Assembly: GCA_965112735.1 (NCBI GenBank) | Contig: OZ218953.1 | Coordinates: 3,348,001-3,412,000, forward strand | DNA length: 64,000 bases | From: Phaeosaccion multiseriatum | Lineage: Eukaryota; Ochrophyta, other classes | Direction of reading: 5' to 3' | Shown: piece after piece, positions 42,742 to 53,700 of the stretch | Position numbering within the stretch: position 1 is the stretch's first letter | How the letters are laid out: every line of letters starts with the position of its first letter | Notes under the pieces: model-generated | The model's input: only the letters and a program-made list of their open reading frames with translations | Database searches by the model: none | Told to the model about the DNA's origin: nothing | Made by a program: the position numbers and the translations under genes

Positions 42742-45700
42742 ATGGCTAGGTCCAGTAAGAAGAGAAAGAGGCCCGGGTCCCCCTCCTCCACCGCTACTGC
42801 CGCCCCAGCAGCCGAGCCCAGCGCTGGTCGGGCTTCGGAAGGTGGGGGTGTCGCTGGGGACGACAATACCTTGCTGAGGAGGTCGAGGAGGCGTGCGCGA
42901 GCTCCGTCTCGGGCTGACGATGGTCCCGAGACGCCTGCTTCCGCCCCGACGGGCAAGAGGGGAGAGAAAAGGGCTCGCCCACAGGCATCTGCCTCTGCGA
43001 TTGCCGCGGCCACTGCTGCTGCTGCTGCTGCCTCGGCCGCCATTGCAGAGTTAGGATCTCCTACTGCAGGGATACGTGGCACTTCCGCGGCTCCGACCTC
43101 CGTCAGTGAAGGCACCGCCTCTCGGGCGACTACGCGCTCATCACCACCACCAGCATCGTCGCGATCATCACCACCACCAGCAGCACCAGCAGTAACGCCA
43201 GCAGCGCCAGAAGCACCAGCAGCAGCGGTTCCGTCACTTTGTGTGGCCTCACCCCGCCTGCCAGGCTTCAGCTCACCTCCCACAGGGGCTCCAAAGCGGC
43301 GGATTCGCGACTACTCGGGGCGAGACCATTCCAAGCGGAAATCGCGCGCCAAACCAATCGACCCCTCCAGACCACCGCCCATGCTCCGCGCAGAGGCAAT
43401 GGCGTGGGCTGCCGCGTTGGGCAAGGACGCCCTCGAGCACGTGAGAGAGCACGGCAGGCGGCACGTGGCGGCAAAGAGGGCGCTGAGAGCGGCGAGCCCC
43501 ACCTGCCCCGCGCACATGCACACACTGCAGCTCAACTTTATCGTGTATCGAGTCGCAGTGAGGAGGAGGGGGGGATGGGGAGGGGAAGGGAGAGGGGGGC
43601 GAGAGGAGGGAAGGAGCAGCCCCAGCAGGAGCACCAGGGCGGGTGGAGTGAGGAGTGGGAGAGGGCAAGGAGGTGATAACGGAGGCGAAGGTGAAGAAGG
43701 TGGTGCTTTCGTTTCCGTGGTGGTCGAGCACTTTGTCGACATCGCTGAGGCCCTTGAGCTCAGCAGAATGGCGCTGACCAGGGCTGAGGCCTGCGCTGCG
43801 GCGGTGAGGGCCTCACCCCACACGGCGGAGGGCCTCCATAGGGGCATGGTGGCCGGGTTCGAGTACCGCAACATATTGTCGGTGAAGGACATGATCAAGA
43901 GGCAACATGTGCCCGCGGAGGAGAAGGTAGCCAAGGCGGTGCGCTCGGCAGAGGCAGCGGTACGTGTGTGGTGTTGTGTGTGTGGTGTGTGGTGTGACTG
44001 CCACGCCACGCTCCCTATGCTGGAGGAGGTTAGGGAACGAGCGAAGGGCAGACAAGTGCTTTCTGTCTTCCTTGTGCTTTTGCAGGGCTCGCTCATGCCC
44101 CCTCCCCTTGATGTCCCGTTTCATCTGCCCTCCGGGACAAGAAGGTCACTCAGCTACCCCATGCTTTCTTCCTCTTCCTCCCCCCCCCCCCCTTTCCATG
44201 TCGAACAGGTACGCAGCGCTGAGGCTCTGTCACGCCAGGCAGGGGAGGCTGCCGTCCATTCCGCGAGGGAGCGGGGAGACGCAGGTGCCGAGTATGTGTC
44301 CATAGAGCTTGCCCTGCCATACCCCCTACCAGTGGCGTGTACGTGCGGGCCGCCCGTGGGCCCGTCGGATAAGGTGTCGTCCGCGGAGAAGGGGTGGCGC
44401 TGGGGGGGGGGCGTTGTAGATGCTGCTGCTGCTGCTGCTGCTGCTGTATCGCCAAAGGCTGGTGCTGCTAGAGGCGGTGGTGGTGCTGCTGCTGCAGCTG
44501 CCAGCGGTGAAGAACAGCAGGAACAGGAGCAGCAGGAACAGGAGCAGCAGGAGCAGGAACAGGGGGAGAAGACAAAAGGCGGCGGGACGACGCGAGGGAA
44601 GAGCAAAGGAGGAGAGTCATCATCGCTAGAGACAGAGGCAGGGAGTAGGAACGCGACCTGGGCCGAGCGGCAGGAGAGGGCTTGGCTGAAGAACCTCCCG
44701 CCCCGCCCCAAGAGCACGAGGGTGCTGGCCACGGCAGCGCAGACCCTCTTGGAGCGAGATGGGCCCTTGCGTATCTCTCGCGAGCTTTTGAAGGTCAAGC
44801 TGCGCCAGAGGCTCGCACAAGAGGTGCGCAGGGCTTTTGTGCAGCTCAAGGGCGTAGAGGGGATGGGGCTGCTGGCCGCGACGACAGAGTCAGGGTCAAG
44901 ATCAGGGTCAAGATCAGGGTCAAGATCAGGGTCAAGATCAGGGTCAAGATCAGGGTCAAGATCAGGGTCAAGATCAGGGTCAAGATCAGGGTCAGGGTCA
45001 GGGTCAGGTTCAGGGTCAGGGTCAGGGTCGGCGGTCTCCCCCTTTGCAGCGGCCTTGGGCCCCGTGCTGCGGGCAGCTCTGCCGGAAGTCGTGGAGCAGA
45101 CCCTAGCCTACGGACGGGGGCGCTACGCAGAGGCGGTGGAGGACGTGACGGAGTATGCAGAGCGACTCCCCTCCACACGCAACGACCTTTGCCGCAGCGG
45201 GGGCGTCGCGCGGGGGGGTGGCAGAGGTGGTGCTGGTGCTGGTGATGGTGTTGGTGGTGCAAATAGCGGTGCGGGGGGCAGTGGGGGCGGCGGGGCGGCG
45301 AGTAGTGATGGCAGTGCTGCCACGCAGGGTGACGTGGACACCGCTGCTTCTGTCGCTGCTGCCGGGGCTGCCGCCTCCATTGCTGCTGCGGCCGCTAGCG
45401 AAGGGTCCGCAGGTACTACCACAGCGACTGGTGCTGCTGCTACATCACCCAGTGCTCCTTCTAGTGGTGCTGCTGTATTACCCACTGCACCAGCTGGCGG
45501 TCGCGCTGTCGTGGCCGAAGAGGCCTCTAGCACAGCAGCAGCCCCACCCCCGGCATGGAGCACCTCCAAGTGCGCCAACTGCGGCAAGTGCTTCGGTCAA
45601 GGAGGAGGAGCAGCATTTGTTGGTACAGCAGGAGCACAAGCAGAAGCAGGAGGAGGAGGGGGCGGCGGGCGGCAGGGCCTCCTTTGCACGTGCACCGATC

Positions 45701-46767
45701 GCAGCTTCACTCGCGCCGAGAAGCTCCTGCGTCAGGAGGAAGCGCTTGTGGGGGAGGACTGGGTCTGGAGAAGGGCCAAGGGCAAGGGCAAGAGTGTCTT
45801 GCTTCCCGGCGAGGCCGGTCCGGGAGGGGGAGGCACTAGCAATGCAGGCAGTGCCCTTATCCACGCACTGTGCATGTCGTCTTCCGCCACTCTTCCTCCT
45901 ACTAGCCCTCCTGGTCGTGGGCGTGGGGGCAGCAGCAGCAGGAGGAGGAGGAGGGCCAGCGGAAAGACAACAGGCATCCAGCAGCAGCAGCAGCAGCAGC
46001 AGCACCTCCTCCAGCACGAAGATGAGGCAGTGCAAGAAGCAGCCTTGTGGCGGCTCCACTTTTCCACCGACTACGAGCCTGCGATTGCGCAGTGGTTCGC
46101 GCACGGCCCCTCCTCCTCCTCCGGCGGCGGCGGCGGTGGCTCTGAACGGGAGGGACAGGAGGCGTCCTGGGGCGGAGCGGGCGGCAATTTCCCCTTCGCA
46201 GCAGCAGCAGCAGGTCCGGCTCCGGCTCTGGCTCCTCGTCCCGACCCCTCTGTGCCTGAGAAGAAGAAGAGGGGTCGAGCAGCCGGCTGGGGCTACAAGT
46301 GCATCCCTCCCCCTCCCTCGCCGCCAGCCCCCGTGGCTGCCCCCGTTCTCCGACCGTCCCGCGGCCTGCTCGGCTATTTGCACCTCCTGGCAAGTCAAAA
46401 GACAGAGGGCACGCCTCAGCTGCGGGGCTTGATGGACGAGTCGGCGTTGCTCGTGTCGGGGGTGTTGCTGGAGGAGATGATGGGGCAGGTGGTGCGGCGG
46501 TGGAGGAGGAGCAGGTACAGGACGGAGGCGGGCGGGGGGGGGCACGCCGCACTGAAGGAGGAGGAGCAGGAGGAGGAGGAGGAGGAGGAGGAGGAGGAGG
46601 AGGAGGAGGAGGAGGAGGAGCGACAGAGGCGGACCGTAGCGGGAGCGGAGGAGGAGGATGATGAAGAGGAGGAGGAGGAGGAGGAGGAGGAGGAGGAGGA
46701 GGGGGAGGAGGGGGAGGAAGAGGATGAGGAGAAGGACGAGGATGAGGATGATGATGAAGTCATGTAG
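42742..46767 (+). CDS. Unknown large low-complexity, probably nuclear protein
   Basis: An open frame of 1341 residues; a likely intron at 43960-44208 (249 nt, multiple of three, GTACGTGTG donor, pyrimidine-AACAG acceptor) would reduce it to 1258. The N-terminus is a basic nuclear-localisation-type stretch (SSKKRKRP), followed by Ala/Ser/Pro-rich sequence. Denser regions are KRRIRDYSGRDHSKRKSRAK, RAEAMAWAAALGKDALEHV, TLQLNFIVYRVAV and, near the C-terminus, ESALLVSGVLLEEMMGQVV. A pair of CxxC-like clusters (CANCGKC and later CTC) could bind zinc. An SRSG repeat sits at residues about 717-763 and the protein ends in a long Glu/Asp tail. I recognise no family. The acidic tail, basic start and absence of signal or membrane segments suggest a chromatin or nucleolar role, as inference only. 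Confidence 0.65.
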   Translation: MARSSKKRKRPGSPSSTATAAPAAEPSAGRASEGGGVAGDDNTLLRRSRRRARAPSRADDGPETPASAPTGKRGEKRARPQASASAIAAATAAAAAASAAIAELGSPTAGIRGTSAAPTSVSEGTASRATTRSSPPPASSRSSPPPAAPAVTPAAPEAPAAAVPSLCVASPRLPGFSSPPTGAPKRRIRDYSGRDHSKRKSRAKPIDPSRPPPMLRAEAMAWAAALGKDALEHVREHGRRHVAAKRALRAASPTCPAHMHTLQLNFIVYRVAVRRRGGWGGEGRGGREEGRSSPSRSTRAGGVRSGRGQGGDNGGEGEEGGAFVSVVVEHFVDIAEALELSRMALTRAEACAAAVRASPHTAEGLHRGMVAGFEYRNILSVKDMIKRQHVPAEEKVAKAVRSAEAAVRVWCCVCGVWCDCHATLPMLEEVRERAKGRQVLSVFLVLLQGSLMPPPLDVPFHLPSGTRRSLSYPMLSSSSSPPPPFHVEQVRSAEALSRQAGEAAVHSARERGDAGAEYVSIELALPYPLPVACTCGPPVGPSDKVSSAEKGWRWGGGVVDAAAAAAAAVSPKAGAARGGGGAAAAAASGEEQQEQEQQEQEQQEQEQGEKTKGGGTTRGKSKGGESSSLETEAGSRNATWAERQERAWLKNLPPRPKSTRVLATAAQTLLERDGPLRISRELLKVKLRQRLAQEVRRAFVQLKGVEGMGLLAATTESGSRSGSRSGSRSGSRSGSRSGSRSGSRSGSRSGSGSGSGSGSGSGSAVSPFAAALGPVLRAALPEVVEQTLAYGRGRYAEAVEDVTEYAERLPSTRNDLCRSGGVARGGGRGGAGAGDGVGGANSGAGGSGGGGAASSDGSAATQGDVDTAASVAAAGAAASIAAAAASEGSAGTTTATGAAATSPSAPSSGAAVLPTAPAGGRAVVAEEASSTAAAPPPAWSTSKCANCGKCFGQGGGAAFVGTAGAQAEAGGGGGGGRQGLLCTCTDRSFTRAEKLLRQEEALVGEDWVWRRAKGKGKSVLLPGEAGPGGGGTSNAGSALIHALCMSSSATLPPTSPPGRGRGGSSSRRRRRASGKTTGIQQQQQQQQHLLQHEDEAVQEAALWRLHFSTDYEPAIAQWFAHGPSSSSGGGGGGSEREGQEASWGGAGGNFPFAAAAAGPAPALAPRPDPSVPEKKKRGRAAGWGYKCIPPPPSPPAPVAAPVLRPSRGLLGYLHLLASQKTEGTPQLRGLMDESALLVSGVLLEEMMGQVVRRWRRSRYRTEAGGGGHAALKEEEQEEEEEEEEEEEEEEEEERQRRTVAGAEEEDDEEEEEEEEEEEEEGEEGEEEDEEKDEDEDDDEVM
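44889..45029 (+). repeat. 12-bp coding minisatellite (AGGGTCAAGATC)n
   Basis: About eight copies of a 12-bp unit grading into 6-bp AGGGTC units, read in frame as Ser-Arg-Ser-Gly then Ser-Gly repeats. Confidence 0.93.
46555..46762 (+). repeat. Coding (GAG)n run encoding the poly-Glu tail
   Basis: GAG repeat with GAT/GGG interruptions, broken once by a short RQRRTVAGA segment, forming the last 70 residues of the upstream protein. Confidence 0.9.
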
Positions 46768-47404
46768 AGGGACGGCATTGAAAGCTACGAGTTTGATGCA
46801 ATTTGCGTGGTCGGTTCCGCGAATGAATTGCAGTCATAGTTTTGCATTGAGCCTCCCTCATTCTGGCTTTTCTTCCTTTTCCTATGTACATCTTCTCTAC
46901 TGGTTGGTGTCTTCTGCCTCCTCTCACTCGAGTTTGGAGATCCGTCGTCCCCTGCACTGCTGGTGCTGCTGCTGTGCGTCCCGGTTCCGCGCCCACCGTG
47001 CCGATATCTCTCTTTCGGTGTGTGAAGACGGATCCATACTCCTCGACACTGTGGGAATCCCAGGGTTTGAGTACTTGGGCAAGTACAGAAAACCCGCAAA
47101 CTTACTATAGAAAGAGTTCGCGGGTTTTCAGTAAGTGCCGGGAATTCCCACAGTGAGGAAGAGTGCGGACCAACACACACACACAGAGAGAGAGAATGAG
47201 CGCTAATAAAAAACGCGAAACGCACAAATCGAAGTTTTTGCCCCCCTCCCTCCCCCCCCCCCCCTCCACGACAGGCATGCAGAAGCAGCCTCCTCTCCAA
47301 GCAAGCGCAAGGAGAAGGTGTAGCTATAGCGCGCTAGTTCGACCACGCAAGTGAGTGAAGTGAGGTAGGTGTGTGCCGGTCTACGCACTACCATCCACTA
47401 CCAT
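46768..47404. other. Convergent spacer with a palindromic element
   Basis: 637 bp between facing stop codons. It contains the inverted repeat at 47047-47155, a short CA/GA patch near 47174-47195 and a C-run at 47242-47265. No coding support was found. Confidence 0.6.
47047..47155. repeat. Inverted repeat, MITE-like hairpin element
   Basis: Outer arms CACTGTGGGAAT (47047-47058) and ATTCCCACAGTG (47144-47155) match over 12 bp. Inner arms GAAAACCCGC (47088-47097) and GCGGGTTTTC (47120-47129) match over 10 bp, and other parts pair imperfectly around a CTATAG-containing loop. Total about 109 bp. It could be a non-autonomous transposon remnant or an RNA hairpin in a 3' UTR; no clear target-site duplication is visible. 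Confidence 0.7.
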
Positions 47405-49831
47405 CTATGCCAGTGCGTGAAGGTCGGCGGGGTACTTGATGATGCCTTCTGAGAACCTGGGCTCTGCGCTGACAATGTAGGCCCCCCCGTCGGAGGGAGT
47501 GGTCACGAACACTTGCCCCTCCACCCCTCTATCACGCGCCGCCTCCAGCATAGCCTCTGCCACCTGCGGCGATAGGTAGACAGGTAGACCGGCCGGCAGG
47601 CAGGCAGGCAGGCAAGCGAGTAGTATGTCAGACAAGGCCAAGTTGGTAGTACGTCAGGCAAAGATCAAGTGAGTAGAAAGTCAGGCAAGATCAATGTCAG
47701 GGTCAGGGTGAAGGCCAGGCACAAAAAGACATGCCCAAACTTTGCCAAGAAGAAGGCCGTCCCTCCCTGACTCCCTCTCCGCTTTGCGCACCTGCCTATC
47801 CACTCTCTCTGCCTCTCTCTGCGTGAAGATGTCCCCACTGGCTCCGCTCGTAAGGGCGGCAACCGTCGGACCCGCTCCACTGAGATATGCGCCACACGCC
47901 CCCGCCTCCACCGCAGCCTGTGGAGGGGAGGGACGGAGGGAAGGGGGGAGGAGATGTAAGTCGATGAATGGAAGCGCGAAGGTCAGAGCGCAGGGCAGGT
48001 CAAAGGACAACAGAGCCAAGCCAAGCTTCAGCGGCCATAAAGAGCACGGCGTGCTGGCCCGTAGCAGGGGAAACACAGGACGAACAAGGCCGCCAAGAAG
48101 ATAAGCGAGCGAATGAACAACCAACACGCGAAGTACCTCCATCATGTCGTTGAGGTAGGGATACACCGCCGCTGCCCGTTGGGGCTGGTGGAGGGCGTCT
48201 TGGAACCCGCACTGGTGAGGGAGGGAGGGAGGGAGGGGGGGAGGATAGACAAGGAGCGGGGGCGGGGTGGTGGATCAGCCTAGCTCGGACTTGCCGGCCT
48301 TTCGTCGTGGTCGGAAGGAACAGTAGTATAGTGGAGAGGAGAAGTAGCGCACTACGGCTTGCTGTGAGACCCCACAGCCCCACCCTCACTGCTCGCCATC
48401 GATCGAAAACGACATATCCATATACCTTCAAATTGTCCAGGTTGCCCGAGCTCAGCGCGTTGATGAGCCAGGCCACTCTGCCCAGCGTGAATTTGGCCTC
48501 GTCTCGCGTGACCGTATCGTTGAGCACGCCGCGGGCAGTGCTAGTCTTCCCGATGAAGTCGGGGATGAAGAGCACCACCTGCCGCACATCACAAAGAGCA
48601 CAGTACGGTCGAAGGAGAGCAGTGGGGCGACAGTGGGGGGACGGGGAGGACAGGGGAGGAAGACACAGACACACCCGCGTGAATGAATCAATGTTGAGAG
48701 AAGAGCAAAGGACAAGACACTCATTTCATCTTCTTCCCCTTCGCGAGAGATTCACTCTGTGCAGGCACAGCCCTACTCTTGGTTCCCTCCTGCTCCCTGC
48801 CGTCCCTTCCTGCACAAGGGCTCCGATGGGCTGGACTATGGGATAGACAACGCCTCCTGCCGCCCCCTCGCCCCCCTTCCTCTTCCTCCCACACGGGCCG
48901 CACCTGGAGGCCTGCTGGTAGCGGCACCCTCTCTGACTGCCACCTCTCTCCATTGTGGATGCCCATTTGGCACCCGCCGTAGATGACCGGGGCGACATTA
49001 TCGGGATGTCCCTCAATCTCGCAGGCCAGCTGCAGCAGCTCCTCGCTTCCCCAGCACGGCAGCCGATGGCCTGCCAGAGCCAGGCCTGCAATCAGGCCTG
49101 CGGCAATGGCTGCGCTGCTGCTCCCCAGCCCTCGGGCATAGGGAATCCTGAGGGCAGCAGGCACCACAGACAGCGGACAGAGAGAAGGGTGCTTTGAGCC
49201 AAGAGGGGCTAGAGACAGCAAGAGGGGGAGGGAGAGACAGAGAGATCGAGTGACGCGCCCAGCCCAAAGTGACCCATGCCAAGCACCCACGCGACTCACC
49301 TGTTGATGACTTTGTACTTGAGGACGGGCATCTCCTTCCCGGCCGACTCGAAGGCAGACTTGAGCCCCACCACGATGTAGTTGCTCTCGTCCAGAGGGAC
49401 CTTGGCATGACACGAACGGAGGAGAGGGGCGTGAGCTCCACAAAGTCGAGGGAGTTGTGGTCGTATGGGGCCACTCGCGGCAGCTAAGCCTCGCGTCCTT
49501 GTCGACCTCTCTCCCCGCGCGCCTCCCCTCCGGCCACCCCCACCCTCTCAAACGCACACACTTACCTCCTCAAAGCCCTCTCCCTCGTAAACCATCTCGA
49601 ACTTATCCGCCCTCTCGACGGTGACCTCCGACCACATGTTGAGGGCCATACCCAGGCAGTCGTAGCCCGGGCCCATGTTGGCAGAAGTGGCGGGCACGCG
49701 CACCGTCACCTTGGTTCTCTCCTGTGGAGGCCGGAGTGTAGTACAGTACAATACATCATGGGTGTGCAATTGGACAAGAATGGTCAGAGATGGTAGCCAG
49801 CAGGACGGATGAGGCCACGCCACGCACGCCT

Positions 49832-49888
<57 letters not shown>

Positions 49889-50345
49889 CACATACCTGCG
49901 CGGCTTCAAGCATGATGGCCTCACGAATGTCAAGCGACGACATCATCTTGGACAGCTGTCTCTCTAGCCGTACGGACGGATCCCCCTCGTCCGTCCCCTC
50001 CTTCCCTCCTGACTCGCCCAGCTTCTTACTGTCAGGAGTCAAGTTCCTCTCGATGCGGTCTCTCATCTTCGCCTCGTGCTGATAGGGCATTGCCATTCGC
50101 GTCCCGTCCGCACTGCTATTCGACGACCCCCGCGCATCCCTATACTCTCCCAAGCTGCTGCTCCGTTGCTTTCTCCTCTCTGTCGCGTCCGCGTTGCCCT
50201 TGTTCGTGCTACCTCTACCGCCACCGCCGCTGCTGCTTCTGCTGCTGCCACATCTCCGCTTGGACAGCTGGGCAGCAGACAGGATTAGTGCGCCTGCCAC
50301 CGCCCCTGCTGCAAGCAGCAGCACTTTCTCTTTGCTTGACGACAT
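47405..50345 (-). CDS. thrB: Homoserine kinase (GHMP kinase family)
   Basis: Eight exons: 49896-50345, 49566-49721, 49300-49400, 48904-49147, 48426-48578, 48137-48211, 47792-47917, 47405-47563; 487 residues. The enzyme phosphorylates homoserine with ATP, the penultimate step to threonine. Residues 1-150 are an extension beyond bacterial ThrB (about 310): a hydrophobic segment ([18 protein letters not shown]) then a Ser/Arg-rich stretch, probably organelle targeting. Catalytic features are [21 protein letters not shown] at the start of the GHMP fold, the ATP loop [17 protein letters not shown] (238 onward), [21 protein letters not shown] and the C-terminal [17 protein letters not shown] 50343-50345 is the first Met of the frame. 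Identity is strong; compartment is inference. Confidence 0.92.
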
Positions 50346-50382
50346 GGAGGTGCTGCTGGTGTTGCCCCCCCCCCAATTCTTT

Positions 50383-50417
<35 letters not shown>

Positions 50418-50781
50418 CCACTTTCCCTCCCTTCCTTCCTTCCCTTCCCACTTCACCTCCCCTGTCAGAAGTCTAGCTTTAGCTTTGCTGTAGCCTATTT
50501 GGACGTCCACTGTACAGGGCTTTTACAACGCCCTCCTCGGTTTTAAGGCGATTTGGACGTACCACAGTTTGGGCCCCCGGGGTTTTTGGGTCACAGGGAG
50601 ATCATAGAGAGAAAGAGCAAGCAATAAGAAAAAAAAAATAGAAAAGGAAAGAGAGAAGAAGTGAGAGAGCCTTTTCCTATAAAGGAGGCTTTTCATTTGC
50701 TTGGCCGCCACTGAAGTGATCAGCGGAGGAAGGAAGGGCTGAGCGGAGGCGGGGGGGTAGGGCAAGCCGTCGGCGGTCAAG
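50346..50781. promoter_or_regulatory. Divergent region between homoserine kinase and RBM22
   Basis: 436 bp between divergent start codons. A CT run lies at about 50390-50416. ATTTGGACGT occurs twice in direct orientation (50497-50506 and 50551-50560), followed by a GGGCCCCCGGGG-type patch at about 50570. The repeated decamer is a candidate regulatory site but is unproven. Confidence 0.5.
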
Positions 50782-53700
50782 ATGGTGAGTAGAGCGATCG
50801 GATGGCGTCTTCGCTGCCCTTGACGGCTGCTCCGTCTCCTATTCGCAGTAGGACAACTGGACGAAGGGGTCCCGAAAGTGGACACGTTTGCGTGTCTGAA
50901 GCTGTCTATCTCCTCCTCTCGGTCTTCCCTTGCGCCCGACTGACTCCCTTCCAGCTGTTGCCCGTCCTTGTGTCCCTCACCATTCGCCCTCACCTCACCC
51001 AGAGGGTACTACGACCTCCTTCTCTACCCCTTGTCTACATCCCTTGTGACTCCACTCCCCCTTCATCCGCCGGACTCATCCCTCTCCGCTCTCTCGCTCT
51101 CTCGCTCCCTCTCCACCCCTCGAGCGGCCCCCGCTGAAGCGACTAAAACGACCTCTCTCTTCCTCCTCTTTCCTCCCTACCAGGCGGGCACTGGAGAGCG
51201 CGGGGCGGGGCTGGCGGCCGACCTGAATATGCGCAGCTGGGAGGAGGCGGAGTTCCCCATCCTGTGCGAGACGTGCCTGGGAGACAACCCGTATATCCGC
51301 ATGACCAAGGAGAGGGCAGGCAAGAGCTGCAAGGTGTGCGAGCGGCCCTTCACAGGTGAGAAAACCGTAAGCTTGTCAGCTCTCTCCTCTCCGCGGCCTA
51401 CACGCTGCTGCTGGGTGCTCTTCACCCACCCCTCCAACCCATGCATCCTGATTTCTCCATTTCCGCACTCCGATACGATATCGGAAAGTGGGAAGCCCCT
51501 CCTCTGAGCATAACAGCCAACCAATCCGTCCCTCTCTCTCTCTCTCTCCCGTCCTTGTTGTGTGTCTTGCCCGTGCCTTTGCCCGTTCTCCCCAACGAAG
51601 CGTTCCGCTGGCGGCCTGGGACGAATGCCCGCTTCAAGAGCACTCAGCTCTGTCAGGCGTGTGCCAAGATTAAGAACGTTTGTCAGACGTGCGTGCTGGA
51701 CCTACAGTACGGTGAGTAGTGTGTGTCCTTACGTAACTGGGTGCTTGTCTCAACAGGGAGGGAAGGGTGCACGCAGTAACATGGTGCTAGTGTGTACTGC
51801 TCATGTGCTAACATTGTACTGATGCTGTGATGTCCTACCCTCCTACCCTACAGGCTTGCCGGTGGAGGTGCGGGACCGCTTCTTGGCGGAGGAGGAGAAG
51901 ACCATGGTGCCCACGAGTGATGCCAATAGGTGAGCTGGGTAGCACAGGAGAGGAGTTGGGGGGGCCAATTCCATTACCCTCTTCACTCCCCGCCGTCGTT
52001 GACTGAGCAACGCTATGTTTACACATGGGTTTTCTCCTCCTCCTTCGCTTTGCTTTATTTCCCCCATGTCCCTCTCTCGCACACACGCACGCACAGAGAA
52101 TGGATGCAGCAGCAGCAGCTAGCGAAGCTGGCGAACGGCGACAATCCCTACGAGGGCCAGAAGCCCAACGAAAAGCTGCTGCGCATGGCGCGCACTCAGC
52201 CCTACTACAAGCGAAACCTCCCGCACAAGTGCTCCTTCTACGCCCGCGGGGAGTGCAACAGAGGAGACAAGTGCCCCTTCACGTGCGTGTGTGGCAACGA
52301 TCTGTTTAGCGTGGGTGTGCCTGTCTGACATCCTTCTTGTGCCATGTGGTGGAGTGAGTGGGTTGCCGCTTGAGGGAAAGCGGCGGGTGGGACTGGACAT
52401 GGGAGCGTAGAAAGAACGAGCGAAGCCCACCTTAAGCTTTGTGGCCCTCTTTGGGCGCCATTTTTTGGGACATGCGTGGGACAGGCGGGCCTGCGTCCTC
52501 CTGCTGTGGCGCTGAGGACAACGGGGAAGGACGTCTATGGAGGCAAAGGCCCTATGGACAGAGGAGCTGATACTTCGCCCTTCCTCTGGGTTTCTTCTCC
52601 CCCGCCCCCTAATCACCCTCCATCCCTCCCTGCCTGCCTCCCTCCCTGCCTCCCTACCTGTCTCTCTCCCTGCCTCCCACCCTCCCTCTCTCCCTCCCTC
52701 CCTCCCTCCCCACTACATCGTCACAACCTCACACACAACACAACCCACAAACACACGCACACACACCGCAGACATGAGATGCCCAAGGACAAGAGCGACC
52801 CTTTGCACAACCAAAACACGCAGGACCGCTTCTACGGCAAGAATGACCCCGTGGCGGCCAAGATGTTGAAGCGGATGGAGGAGAGACCGCAGCTCAGAGT
52901 GCCGGACGACAAGACCATTTGCACGCTGTGGGTAGGGCTGGAGAGGCTGCAGGGCTCCTCGCAGCAAGACCTAAAGGACGCATTTTATCACTTTGGTGCG
53001 TGGGGGATGAAAGGCATCAGAAGGAGGGAGGGATAGTGGGAGATGGACTTGGCATTCCTTTTCGTTGTTGGGTTTTGGTTCTGTGCACTCCCTTCTCGTG
53101 TTCCTCAGCAACCCCCGTCCGTCCTCCCCCCCCGTCCGCTCAACGCATGGTTTGGTCTCCGGTAGGCGAAATCAAGTCCATCCGAATGAACCCAACGAAG
53201 AATTGCGCCTTTGTGGAGTTCACCACAAGGGAGGCGGCGGAGGCAGCGGCCAACGCAACGTACCGAACCCTCGAGATCAAGGGGCAAAAGGCCAGGGTCA
53301 ACTTTGCGTCCTTTGTACAGAGCAGGGGCGGGGATGGGTCTGAAGAAGGGGGTGGCAGTAGAGGGGGTGGCGGTGGGCAGCAGCAGCAGCAGGGTGGTGG
53401 TGGTGGTGGTGGAGGAGGAGGAGGAGGAGGAGGAGGAGGGGGCGGGGGGGCACCAGCAGCTCCTTCGAATTACCTGCCCCCCCCTCCGGGCTTGCCTGCA
53501 CACCTCGCCGTCCCCGCCCTGCCTCAGCTGCAAGCCTACCAGCCCCCTGCGATGCCCTCTTACGCAGCCTTCGCCAACAGAGGGGGGCCGGGCCCGCCAC
53601 CGCAGATGATGGGGGGGGGGAGGGGAGGAGGGCCAGGGGCGCCGGGGCCGGGGGCGGGGAGGGGGTACGGGTATGGGCCCGTGCGAACGGGGGGTAGAGG

